From the NCBI GenBank assembly GCA_035460165.1, contig DATHWW010000024.1, positions 1 through 64,000 of the forward strand: DNA of 64,000 bases. The letters run 5' to 3'. The DNA is from MM2 sp035460165. Lineage in GTDB: Bacteria; Pseudomonadota; Gammaproteobacteria; Burkholderiales; Methylophilaceae. Positions 31,448-39,686 of the stretch are shown one piece after another. Made by a program: the position numbers and the translations under genes. The stretch's first letter is position 1. Every line of letters starts with the position of its first letter. Below the pieces are notes generated by a model. The model was not told where the DNA came from. It did no database searches and worked only from the letters and a program-made list of their open reading frames with translations.

Positions 31448-32664
31448 TAGGGGTGATGCTCGGCGAAGCCTGGCATGCAATGGGCGCCAACCGCATGCGT
31501 ACCTTCCTCACCATGCTGGGCATGGTGATCGGTGTCGGCGCGGTGATATTGATGATGGCGATCGGCCAGGGCGTGCAGTATTCCGTGAATCAGTCCATCG
31601 CTTCGATGGGCAGCAACCTGTTTATGGTGGTGTCCGGCTCGACCACTTCCGGCGGCGTGCGCATGGGCGGCGGTGCGTCGCCGACATTGACGCTGGGCGA
31701 CGCAGAAGCCATTGCCGAGCTGCCGGGTATCGCCGCCACGGCACCGGTGGCTTCGGGCACGGCACAAGTCATCTACGGCCCCAACAACTGGAGCACCGGT
31801 ATTTCCGGCGTGACGCCGGATTACCTTGAAGTGGCGAACTGGGAGCTGGCCGACGGCTACTGGATGGCCGATTCGGACGTGCGCTCGGCGACGCGCGTTG
31901 CCGTGCTGGGCAATACCGTGGCCCAGAACCTGTTCGGCGACGAGAATCCCCTCGGCAAAACCATACGCATCAAGCAGAGCCCCTTCATCATCATCGGCGT
32001 ACTGGCGCCCAAGGGACAGGCGCTGGACGGCCGCGACCAGGACGACACTATCCTGGTGCCGGTGCGCACCGCGCAGCGCCAGCTGCTCGGCCAGCAGTTC
32101 CAGAATGCCGTGCGGCACATCATGGTGCAGGCCGTGTCGGCGGAAACGATGTCGCAGGCCGAGCGCGACATGAACGACCTGCTGCGCCAGCGGCACCGTA
32201 TCCGGGTCGGCGCGGACGACGATTTCACCGTGCGCAACATGACCGCAATGGCGAATACCGCCGCCGAAACCGCCAAGTTGATGTCCTTGCTGCTGGGCGC
32301 GATTGCGTCGATCTCGCTGGTCGTCGGCGGGGTAGGCATCATGAACATCATGCTGGTGTCGGTGACCGAACGCACACGTGAAATCGGCATCCGCATGGCG
32401 ATAGGGGCCAGAAAGCGCGATATCCTGACGCAATTCCTGCTGGAAGCGATCAGTATTTCGATTGCCGGCTGCACCATCGGGGTGGCCCTGGGCGTAGGCG
32501 GGGCGCTACTGGTGAATCATTTGACGCAAACGCCGGTAGTGATTACGTTTGCATCGATTACGCTTGGTTTTGCGGTTGCGACTGCGGTGGGTGTTTTTTT
32601 CGGGTATTATCCGGCCCACCAAGCAGCCAGATTGAGGCCAATCGAAGCCTTGAGATATCAATAA
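31444..32664 (+). CDS. ABC transporter permease (MacB-like)
   Basis: A 406-residue permease with the MacB topology. An N-terminal membrane helix (MRTFLTMLGMVIGVGAVI) leads to a large periplasmic domain of about 200 residues with the core VLGNTVAQNLFGDENPLGK. Three C-terminal helices follow, including GGVGIMNIMLVSVTERTREI, the usual sequence at the periplasmic hinge, and GIRMAIGARKRDILTQFL in the coupling region. It completes the channel-adaptor-ATPase-permease operon. A small inverted repeat (AGGCAA/TTGCCT around 32678-32698) follows without a T-tract on the coding strand. Confidence 0.93.
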   Translation: MIGVMLGEAWHAMGANRMRTFLTMLGMVIGVGAVILMMAIGQGVQYSVNQSIASMGSNLFMVVSGSTTSGGVRMGGGASPTLTLGDAEAIAELPGIAATAPVASGTAQVIYGPNNWSTGISGVTPDYLEVANWELADGYWMADSDVRSATRVAVLGNTVAQNLFGDENPLGKTIRIKQSPFIIIGVLAPKGQALDGRDQDDTILVPVRTAQRQLLGQQFQNAVRHIMVQAVSAETMSQAERDMNDLLRQRHRIRVGADDDFTVRNMTAMANTAAETAKLMSLLLGAIASISLVVGGVGIMNIMLVSVTERTREIGIRMAIGARKRDILTQFLLEAISISIAGCTIGVALGVGGALLVNHLTQTPVVITFASITLGFAVATAVGVFFGYYPAHQAARLRPIEALRYQ

Positions 32665-32791
32665 GCTACTGGTTTTTCAGGCAAAAAAACTATTGCCTAA
32701 AAGGCTTGAAAAAATTGTATCATTGAGCCCGCGACGAAATCATAAATACGCAACAAATCATAACCCTGCAACTCAATTCGGAGGACATATC

Positions 32792-33487
32792 GTGGCCAAG
32801 CCATTAATTCAAGTAGCACTGGATTCTTTAGATTACGAACAAACCCTGGCGCTGGCTCGTCAAGCCGCTCCCTACGTCGACATCATTGAAATCGGCACGC
32901 CCTGCTTGAAGGTGAATGGTATCGCGATTGTCAAGGCGATTCGCGCACAACATCCGGACAAACTGATTTTCGCTGACCTGAAGACCATGGACGCCGGTTA
33001 CTACGAAGCCGAGCCGTTCTTCAAGGCTGGCGCCGACATCACCACCGTGCTGGGCACCGCCGACATCGGCACCATCAAGGGTGTGGTCGATGTGGCTAAC
33101 GCCTACGGCAAGCAAGCCCAGGTCGACCTGATCAACGTGACCGACAAGGCCGCTCGTGCAGCTGAAGCCGCCAAGGTTGGCGCACACATCATCGGCATCC
33201 ACACCGGCATCGACCAGCAACTGGCCGGCCAAACCCCGTTTGCCGATCTGGCAGCACTGGTTGGTCTGGGCCTGAACGTCAAGATCTCCGTGGCTGGCGG
33301 CATCAAGCAAGCTACGGTGCAGCAAGTCGTCAAGGCCGGTCCGAACATCGTCGTTGTTGGCGGCGCGATCACCGGTTCCAAGGCTCCTGACGTCGCAGCG
33401 CGCGAAATCCGCGATCTGGCCGATGCAGCCAGCGGCGAAAGCGCCGGCGGTGGTATCTTCGGCTGGGTGAAGAAGCTGTTCGCTTAA
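32792..33487 (+). CDS. hxlA: 3-Hexulose-6-phosphate synthase
   Basis: A 231-residue enzyme of the orotidine-decarboxylase superfamily. It starts at GTG with GGAGG nine bases upstream. Motifs are the N-terminal ALDSLDYEQTLALA, the metal- and phosphate-binding FADLKTMDAGYYEAE (the D-x-K-x-x-D signature), GADITTVLG, HTGIDQQ, KISVAGGIK and VVGGAITGS. It condenses formaldehyde with ribulose 5-phosphate to hexulose 6-phosphate, for assimilation or detoxification. A short C-terminal tail (FGWVKKLFA) is extra. The isomerase gene that usually accompanies it is absent here; the upstream gene is the permease and the downstream gene is mutL. Confidence 0.92.
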   Translation: MAKPLIQVALDSLDYEQTLALARQAAPYVDIIEIGTPCLKVNGIAIVKAIRAQHPDKLIFADLKTMDAGYYEAEPFFKAGADITTVLGTADIGTIKGVVDVANAYGKQAQVDLINVTDKAARAAEAAKVGAHIIGIHTGIDQQLAGQTPFADLAALVGLGLNVKISVAGGIKQATVQQVVKAGPNIVVVGGAITGSKAPDVAAREIRDLADAASGESAGGGIFGWVKKLFA

Positions 33488-33534
33488 TTGCTCGATGCCC
33501 CGTCGGCACAAGGCGGGGCGCGCGATGAAGCTGG

Positions 33535-33566
33535 ATGCCGTCATTCGCAAGAATGACGGCATTTTT
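33535..33566 (+). terminator. Rho-independent terminator after hexulose-phosphate synthase
   Basis: ATGCCGTCATT (33535-33545) pairs perfectly with AATGACGGCAT (33552-33562) around a six-base loop, and TTTT follows. A second GC-rich hairpin (GCCCCG with CGGGGC, near 33497-33519) lies just before it. Together they separate hxlA from mutL. Confidence 0.9.
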
Positions 33567-33632
33567 CATTTCCGCCGTCCAGCGCTGTGTGTGACACGTT
33601 AAAATGTTTTCATTTCCGCTTTCGGTATTCCC

Positions 33633-35444
33633 ATGACGATACAACTGCTTCCCGACCATCTCATCAGCCAGATTGCGGCCGGGGAAGTCGTCGAACGGCC
33701 AGCCTCGGCGCTCAAGGAGTTGCTGGAGAACAGCCTGGATGCCGGTGCCGACGATGTGTCGGTGATGCTGTTGCAGGGCGGGATCAAACAGCTCCGGGTC
33801 GCCGACAATGGTGGCGGTATCGCGCCGAAGGAGCTTCCGTTGGCGCTTGCGCGCCATGCCACCAGCAAGATCGCCAGTCTGGATGACCTCGAGCGCGTCG
33901 CCAGCCTCGGCTTCCGCGGCGAGGCGCTCGCCAGTATTGCTTCGGTCTCGCGGACCAGCATCGTCAGTCGCTTGGCTGACGAACGTCACGCCTGGCGCAT
34001 CGCCTCCGAAGGCGCGACGCTGATTCCTGCCGAGCCCGCAGCATTGGACGAGGGGACGGTGGTCGAAGTCAACGATCTCTATTTCAATACGCCCGCCCGG
34101 CGCAAGTTTCTCAAGACCGAAAACACCGAGTATGGCCATTGTGAAGAGGCATTCAAGCGCATTGCGCTTTCGCGCCCGCAAGCAGGGTTCCTCCTTCAAC
34201 ACAATGGGCGCGCGCAGTGGCGCATGACGGCCGGCGAACCGCAGAAACGCTTCACTGAAGTACTGGGCGCGGAGTTTGCCGAGCATGCGCTGATGCTGGA
34301 CGAGTCCGCTGCTGGCCTCAGGCTGTGGGGCATGGCCGCCAAGCCGGCGTATTCCAAGTTGTCACGCGACATGCAGTACTTTTACGTTAATGGCCGCTTC
34401 ATCCGCGACAAGCTGGTTTCGCACGCGATCCGGCAGGCTTACCAGGACGTACTGCATCATCAGCGCCATCCAGCTTTCGTGCTATTTTTCGAAATCGATC
34501 CGACGCTGGTAGACGTCAACGTGCATCCAACCAAGACCGAAGTACGCTTTCGCGACAGCCAGGCTGTGCATCGTTTCATCTTCCATGCTTTGCATAAAGG
34601 ACTGGCAGCACCTGTGGCTGCCGCTTTCAGCGAGCGGAACGATGCGACTGCCGCGACTTTATCGACCAACATGGCGTCTGATTGGACGCCACCGCGGCCC
34701 ACCTCATATGCGCAGCCTTACCAGCCGCAGATTCCCTTGCGCGCCTCGGAAGGCCTGGGGTTTTACCAAACCATGTTTGGCGGGACAGCGTCTGCAGCCA
34801 CCGCAGCTCCGGCTATCCACGCGTCGCCCATGGAACAGGATGTGCCGCAGCAAGCGCAGGAGTTTCCGTTAGGTTTCGCAATCGCCCAGTTGCATGGTGT
34901 CTATGTGCTGGCGCAGAACAAGCAGGGGCTGGTGGTGGTGGATATGCACGCCGCGCACGAGCGCATCATGTACGAGCGTCTCAAGAATGCGCTCGACACC
35001 CGTGCCATCGCAACGCAGCCTTTGCTTCTGCCGATCAGCTTCCACGCCGACCGTCTCGAAGTCGCCACGGTGGAAGAGCAGGGCTCCGTGCTGCGTGACC
35101 TCGGTTTTGAGATCGCCGTGCTATCGCCCGCCACGCTGGCGGTACGTGCGATTCCCGCCATGCTGGCCGAAGCGGATGCGGTTGCGCTGGCGCGTGCGGT
35201 AGTCGCCGATATTCGCGAATACGGCGGCAGCCGCGTGCTCACTGAGCGCCGCAACGAAATGCTCGCCACGATGGCCTGCCATTCCGCCGTCCGCGCCAAC
35301 CGCAGCCTGACCGTTACCGAAATGAACGCGCTGCTGCGCGACATGGAAGCCACCGAGCGTTCCGACCAGTGCAACCACGGCCGGCCGACCTGGTTCCAGG
35401 TGACCATGGGCGAGCTGGACAAGATGTTCATGCGCGGCAAGTAA
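33633..35444 (+). CDS. mutL: DNA mismatch repair protein MutL, endonuclease type
   Basis: A 603-residue mismatch-repair protein. The GHKL ATPase is at the N terminus: ELLENSLDAGADDV, VADNGGGI and SLGFRGEALASIASV. The C-terminal domain carries a nicking motif DMHAAHERIMYE (from about residue 437), a variant of DQHA-x2-E-x4-E, plus the zinc-site motifs ACHSAVRAN and CNHGRPTW. MutL therefore probably nicks DNA itself, as in organisms lacking MutH and Dam-directed repair. The linker (about 345-420) is Pro/Ala-rich. The start follows the terminator of hxlA by about 65 bases. Confidence 0.97.
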   Translation: MTIQLLPDHLISQIAAGEVVERPASALKELLENSLDAGADDVSVMLLQGGIKQLRVADNGGGIAPKELPLALARHATSKIASLDDLERVASLGFRGEALASIASVSRTSIVSRLADERHAWRIASEGATLIPAEPAALDEGTVVEVNDLYFNTPARRKFLKTENTEYGHCEEAFKRIALSRPQAGFLLQHNGRAQWRMTAGEPQKRFTEVLGAEFAEHALMLDESAAGLRLWGMAAKPAYSKLSRDMQYFYVNGRFIRDKLVSHAIRQAYQDVLHHQRHPAFVLFFEIDPTLVDVNVHPTKTEVRFRDSQAVHRFIFHALHKGLAAPVAAAFSERNDATAATLSTNMASDWTPPRPTSYAQPYQPQIPLRASEGLGFYQTMFGGTASAATAAPAIHASPMEQDVPQQAQEFPLGFAIAQLHGVYVLAQNKQGLVVVDMHAAHERIMYERLKNALDTRAIATQPLLLPISFHADRLEVATVEEQGSVLRDLGFEIAVLSPATLAVRAIPAMLAEADAVALARAVVADIREYGGSRVLTERRNEMLATMACHSAVRANRSLTVTEMNALLRDMEATERSDQCNHGRPTWFQVTMGELDKMFMRGK

Positions 35445-35513
35445 TCGCAAATGCAGGAAATCCTGCCCGCGGACAGTGTCCCAATCCACATAACTGATGT
35501 ACATTTATGCCCG

Positions 35514-35532
35514 CCTGCGCGCGCAGGTTTTT
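35514..35532 (+). terminator. Rho-independent terminator after mutL
   Basis: CCTGC (35514-35518) pairs with GCAGG (35523-35527) around GCGC, followed by five T bases (35528-35532). The loop itself is self-complementary, extending the stem. It lies 70 bases after the mutL stop and just before the SRPBCC gene's ribosome site. Confidence 0.75.
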
Positions 35533-35556
35533 CAATAACAATCTTCGAGGAATGCA

Positions 35557-36081
35557 ATGAACAAGTTTTTTGCAGCACTGCTGACCACCGCCATGTTTCT
35601 GCCTGCCGCCGCATCCGCCGCGCTCGACGAAACCCTGCGTATCAAGGAAACCATCGAAATTAACGCACCCGCTGACGTGGTGTGGGCCAAGGTTGGCAAT
35701 TTCAACGACATGAGCTGGCATCCGGCCATCGCCAAGACCGAACTGACCAGCGGCAACAATAACGAAGTCGGCGCTACACGCACACTGACACTGCCGGACG
35801 GCGGTACCGTGAAGGAAGTCCTGACCGCCTACGACAAGGACAGCAAGACGATGAAGTACGACATCACCGAGTCCGTGCTGCCGGTGCGCGAATACAGCGC
35901 GACCATCCTGGTGCAATCCGCCGACGGCAAAACCACCGTCACCTGGCGCAGCATGTTCAAGCGCAAGGACCCGGCTAACCCCGGCGCTCCCGGCCAGGAT
36001 GACAAGGCCGCCAAGGAAGCCATTACCGGCATCTTCAAGGCTGGCCTCGAAAATCTGAAAAAGATTTCCGAGCAGAAGTAA
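35557..36081 (+). CDS. Exported SRPBCC protein, MxaD-like
   Basis: A 174-residue protein with a signal peptide (MNKFFAALLTTAMFLPAAASA). The SRPBCC fold follows: IKETIEINAPADVVWAKVGN, NDMSWHPAIAKTEL, a central beta sheet, and a final helix AITGIFKAGLENLKKI. It resembles the periplasmic MxaD/polyketide-cyclase-like group; MxaD helps methanol dehydrogenase pass electrons to its cytochrome. No methanol dehydrogenase gene is in the window, so that role is only suggested by the nearby hexulose-phosphate synthase. GAGGAA precedes the ATG. A hairpin without a T-tract (36089-36110) follows the stop. Confidence 0.83.
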   Translation: MNKFFAALLTTAMFLPAAASAALDETLRIKETIEINAPADVVWAKVGNFNDMSWHPAIAKTELTSGNNNEVGATRTLTLPDGGTVKEVLTAYDKDSKTMKYDITESVLPVREYSATILVQSADGKTTVTWRSMFKRKDPANPGAPGQDDKAAKEAITGIFKAGLENLKKISEQK

Positions 36082-36120
36082 TCGTTTCGGGTGGGCCTTT
36101 CGGCTCACCCATCATTCATC

Positions 36121-37389
36121 GTGTCCAACACACCTTCCACCGCCCGCATCGCCCTCGCCAGTTTCATCGGCACCGCCATCGAGTTTTACGATTTCTATAT
36201 CTACGGCATGGCCGCCGCACTGGTCATCGGCCCGGTGTTCTTCCCGCAGAGCGATCCTGCCGCGCAAGCGCTGAATGCTTTCCTGACCTTCGGCGTCGCT
36301 TTCCTGGCGCGTCCGTTGGGCGCAGCATTGTTCGGCCATTTCGGCGACCGCATCGGGCGTAAGGCGACGCTGGTTGCTTCACTGCTGGTGATGGGTATTT
36401 CCACCATGCTGATCGGCGTGCTGCCGGGCTACGACATGCTGGGCTGGCTGGCGCCGGCCTTGCTGTGCCTGCTGCGTTTCGGGCAGGGCATCGGCCTGGG
36501 CGGGGAGTGGGGCGGCGCGGCGCTGCTGGCGACAGAGCATGCACCGGCAGGCAAGCGCGGCTGGTTCGGCATGTTCCCGCAACTCGGGCCGCCGGTGGGA
36601 TTTCTTTTTGCCACCGGTAGCTTCCTGCTGCTGGCGCATTTTCTCGATGACGCGCAGTTCCGCGACTGGGGCTGGCGCATTCCTTTCCTCGCCAGTGCCT
36701 TGCTGGTGATGGTTGGGTTGTATGTGCGGCTGAAGCTCTCCGAGACACCGGTATTCACGCGCGCCCTGCAACAGCAGCCGCGCGCCCGCCTGCCGCTGCT
36801 GGAAATGCTGCGCCATCACGCGCTGCCCTTGCTGCTGGGTGCGCTGGCGATGGTGGTGTGCTACGCGCTGTTCTATATCTCGACGGTATTCTCGCTGAGC
36901 TACGGCACGACGACGCTCAACATCCCGCGCGAACAGTTTTTGGGGATGCTCTGCATCGCGGTGGTATTCATGGCCGCCGCGATCCCGGTTTCGGCCTGGG
37001 CGGGCGACCGCTACGGCCGGCGGCCGGTACTGATCGCGGCAAGCCTGGGTGCGCTGCTGTCGGGCTTCCTGCTGCAGCCAATGCTAGGAAGTGGTTCGGC
37101 GCTGCTGATTACGGCCTTCCTCGCGCTGGAATTGTTCTTGATGGGCGCCGCGTTCGCCCCCATGGGGGCGTTGCTGCCCGAACTGTTCCCGACTCGTGTG
37201 CGCTATACCGGCGCCGGTGCGGCGTACAACCTGGGCGGCATCCTCGGCGCTTCATTCGCGCCTTATATCGCGCAAAAGCTCGTCGCGTACGGCGGCCTGG
37301 CTTTTGTCGGCGCCTATATCACCGCAGCGGCCGGCATCAGCCTGGGCGCCGTGATCCTGATGCGCGAAACGCGCGATCGCCAATTCTGA
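36121..37389 (+). CDS. MFS transporter, metabolite:H+ symporter family
   Basis: A 422-residue inner-membrane transporter with twelve predicted helices. The MHS-family opening is present (ALASFIGTAIEFYDFYIYG), as are the loop 2-3 motif GHFGDRIGRKA, GQGIGLGGEWGGAALLATEHA and the second-half loop AGDRYGRRPVL. Relatives import dicarboxylates, shikimate, proline or betaine with protons; the substrate here is unknown. GTG at 36121 is taken as start, because an upstream GTG at 36091 lies inside the hairpin that ends the previous gene. No strong ribosome site is visible. Confidence 0.87.
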   Translation: MSNTPSTARIALASFIGTAIEFYDFYIYGMAAALVIGPVFFPQSDPAAQALNAFLTFGVAFLARPLGAALFGHFGDRIGRKATLVASLLVMGISTMLIGVLPGYDMLGWLAPALLCLLRFGQGIGLGGEWGGAALLATEHAPAGKRGWFGMFPQLGPPVGFLFATGSFLLLAHFLDDAQFRDWGWRIPFLASALLVMVGLYVRLKLSETPVFTRALQQQPRARLPLLEMLRHHALPLLLGALAMVVCYALFYISTVFSLSYGTTTLNIPREQFLGMLCIAVVFMAAAIPVSAWAGDRYGRRPVLIAASLGALLSGFLLQPMLGSGSALLITAFLALELFLMGAAFAPMGALLPELFPTRVRYTGAGAAYNLGGILGASFAPYIAQKLVAYGGLAFVGAYITAAAGISLGAVILMRETRDRQF

Positions 37390-37441
37390 AGAACCGGTCG
37401 GCGCGCCCAGCAATGGTGACCCAAGCCATAAGCTATTGCCG

Positions 37442-38152
37442 TTAAGCCAGCAGCAGGAACACCGTCGGTTTCTTGTGCAAATCGGGCGCGGGTGCATTTC
37501 GCCAGTCGGCGATACGCTTGCTGACGATCATCTCCGATTCCAGACTGACATTGCATGCCACGCACAGCCTTGTTTCAGCATGGCAAGTCGCAAGCAGGTC
37601 TTCCAGCAAATGCTGGTTGCGGTAGGGCGTTTCGATGAAAATCTGCGTCTCGCGATTCTTGCGGGACGCCTGCTCGATCTCGCGCAGCTTCTGCACCCGC
37701 GCCGCTTTTTCGCTGGGCAGATAGCCGAGAAAAGTAAAGCGTTGGCCGTCGAGCCCTGACGCCATCAGCGATAACAGGATGGAGGAGGGGCCGACCAGCG
37801 GCGCGACGCGGATGCCTTTGCGGTGTGCCAACGCCGCCAGCTTTGCGCCGGGATCGGCTACGCCGGGGCAGCCGGCTTCGGACATCAATCCGACATCGCG
37901 GCCTTCCAGCAAGGGCGCCAGCAGCGCCGGCAACTCCTTGTCGGTGGTGTGCTCGTTCAGCGTCAGCAGCGCGAGTTCGCGTACCGGCTTCAGCGGCTTG
38001 ATCGCGCTCAGGAAACGCCGCGCGGTTTTCTCGTTCTCGACAACGAAGGTTTCCAGTCGCTGCGTGATCGCCACGACATCCGGCGGCAGCGCTTTCGAAA
38101 TGAGGTCATCCCCGAGCGTGACGGGGATCAGGTACAACGTTCCCAAATTCAA
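37442..38152 (-). CDS. SAM-dependent tetrapyrrole-methylase-fold protein, RsmI paralogue
   Basis: A 236-residue methylase related to RsmI, the 16S rRNA 2'-O-methyltransferase. It begins NLGTLYLIPVTLGDD instead of the RsmI form, and the SAM loop is LMSEAGCPGVADPGAKL. The product-side motif GPSSILLSLMASGL and FLGYLPSEKAARVQKL are conserved. It is shorter than RsmI (about 280), so it belongs to the short paralogous group of unknown target. The start is TTG at 38152: it overlaps the stop of the DUF4139 gene in TTGA, and AGGTG lies just upstream. Confidence 0.85.
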   Translation of the reverse strand: MNLGTLYLIPVTLGDDLISKALPPDVVAITQRLETFVVENEKTARRFLSAIKPLKPVRELALLTLNEHTTDKELPALLAPLLEGRDVGLMSEAGCPGVADPGAKLAALAHRKGIRVAPLVGPSSILLSLMASGLDGQRFTFLGYLPSEKAARVQKLREIEQASRKNRETQIFIETPYRNQHLLEDLLATCHAETRLCVACNVSLESEMIVSKRIADWRNAPAPDLHKKPTVFLLLA

Positions 38153-39585
38153 TATTTCACCTGCACGCGGTAAGTAAGAGTGGCCTTGCCTTCGGCGGGA
38201 ACGTCGACGCGCCATACCGCAGTGTTGCTGGTTGCCTTTTCGTGCGGGTGGCTGGACTTCAGCATTTTCCAGTCGGCGGGGATGGGTTCCTGCACTGTCA
38301 CTGTCACGGCTTCCTTCTTCGCGTTTTTCAGCACGATTTCGTAAGCGCTTTCGAATAGCGAGTTGCCCTTGGAGGGGTTGGGCAGTTTCTTGAAATCGGT
38401 TTGTTTCTTGTCCGCCGTGACGTCGAACGCCTCGCCCAGCTTGAGGCGAACCTTCTCATTCTTGGGTGTATGGTCGATGCGATCCTCGCCGACGAATTGC
38501 GCGTTGCCGGCGCCATCCTTCTTGTAGACGCGAATGATACCCTTGGGCAGCGGCATGCCGAGGCGCGCACTTTCCTTGTTGTCGAATTCGACGAACACGC
38601 CGACCTTCATCTTCTGCCCGAGTTCGCCATAGCTGGAGCTGTAGTAGTAATCCGCACCGCGCAGCAGCAGCTCCTTGCGCACCGGCACGCCAGATGCCGA
38701 CAGCAGCGACACCTGTTTGGTCTGGTTCTCGGCGATGGTGGTCGGGCGGTCCAATGTATACAGGTGATATTCCAGCAGCGACTCCTCGGCCATCTGCGGT
38801 GCGTCGGCGGGTGCGGCCATTTCCATTTTCGACATCGCGCGCACCAGGCGCCGTTCGTCCTGGACGCGGTTCACGTCGCCCGCCACCAATTGCAATTTCG
38901 CGTTGCGGTAGGATGCGCCGCTGGTATTGGTGAGCGTCACCCAGCCGGAAAGGTCCAGCTTGTCGTCCGCTGCATTCAGTTCGGCGACGTAGTCCGCCTT
39001 CCAGCCCAGTCCGCCGGTGAGGTAGCTCAACTCGACATCCTGCTGGGTCGCGCCGCCGTTGCTGAGCGACATCACCAGCGTCGGCCGGTCGCGCAAATTG
39101 GCCGGCACGTCGCCGTAGACGATACGGCCGGGAATGCCGGTCTCGATGCGGTCGCCCATCTTCAGCACCACACCGTTGTTGGCCGCCAGCACCTGTGCCT
39201 GCTCGGTCGTTTCGGCACCGGTTGCCGGATTGGTCTTGATGACACCGACCGATTTGCCGACGAACTTCTCCAGCAGCTTCTGCGGCGTTAGCAAATCGAA
39301 ATCGAAATTCTGTTCGATCACAGTCAATTTGCCGGGGCTAGTGAGGCTACGCAGCAAGGCAGTCTCCGGGCGCATCTGCGCACTTACATCGCGGAAGGCC
39401 AGCGTGCTTTGGCCGCTGCCCAGCTGGATTTTGCGTTGGTCCTTCACCAGTGCCAGGTTTTCGTTGTAGATGGTCACCGCGACGCCCTGCTGGTCGGCAA
39501 GCGTGCTTCTGGATTCCTCGGCAGTGGCAGGTAGCGTAACGGCAAGGCCGGCGGCGACCAGGAAGGTGATAGGGCGCTTATTCAT
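38149..39585 (-). CDS. Exported DUF4139 domain protein
   Basis: A 478-residue protein with a signal peptide (MNKRPITFLVAAGLAVTLPATA). The DUF4139 fold follows: VAVTIYNENLALVKDQRKI, the central YLTGGLGWKADYVAELN (a very typical sequence of this family), and LSGWVTLTNTSGASYRNAKL. The end, VPAEGKATLTYRVQVKY, is beta-rich. The function is unknown; the build suggests a periplasmic or surface beta-sandwich protein. AAGGAA precedes the ATG at 39585. It follows creD after about 100 bases and is translationally coupled to the RsmI-like gene. Confidence 0.87.
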   Translation of the reverse strand: MNKRPITFLVAAGLAVTLPATAEESRSTLADQQGVAVTIYNENLALVKDQRKIQLGSGQSTLAFRDVSAQMRPETALLRSLTSPGKLTVIEQNFDFDLLTPQKLLEKFVGKSVGVIKTNPATGAETTEQAQVLAANNGVVLKMGDRIETGIPGRIVYGDVPANLRDRPTLVMSLSNGGATQQDVELSYLTGGLGWKADYVAELNAADDKLDLSGWVTLTNTSGASYRNAKLQLVAGDVNRVQDERRLVRAMSKMEMAAPADAPQMAEESLLEYHLYTLDRPTTIAENQTKQVSLLSASGVPVRKELLLRGADYYYSSSYGELGQKMKVGVFVEFDNKESARLGMPLPKGIIRVYKKDGAGNAQFVGEDRIDHTPKNEKVRLKLGEAFDVTADKKQTDFKKLPNPSKGNSLFESAYEIVLKNAKKEAVTVTVQEPIPADWKMLKSSHPHEKATSNTAVWRVDVPAEGKATLTYRVQVKY

Positions 39586-39686
39586 GGGATTCCTTTCTTG
39601 TGGGCGCGAGAACTGCAGGTACTCGCATATCGCTGCGACCATACGCTGCATGACCGGTTCGACCATGCAGCGCAGTATCGCAAATC

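Noticed and set aside
32678..32698. AGGCAA/TTGCCT inverted repeat after the MacB-like permease as terminator
   Set aside because: Six-base stem with an A-rich loop and no T-tract on the coding strand; too weak to call.
32693..32791. Upstream extension of hexulose-phosphate synthase
   Set aside because: The family starts at the GTG at 32792, preceded by GGAGG; the extension looks like untranslated leader.
36089..36110. GGGTG/CACCC hairpin after the MxaD-like gene as terminator
   Set aside because: The stem is good but no T-tract follows, so it is mentioned only in the gene entry.
36091..36120. Ten-residue N-terminal extension of the MFS transporter
   Set aside because: The GTG lies inside the hairpin that ends the preceding gene, and the family sequence begins after 36121.
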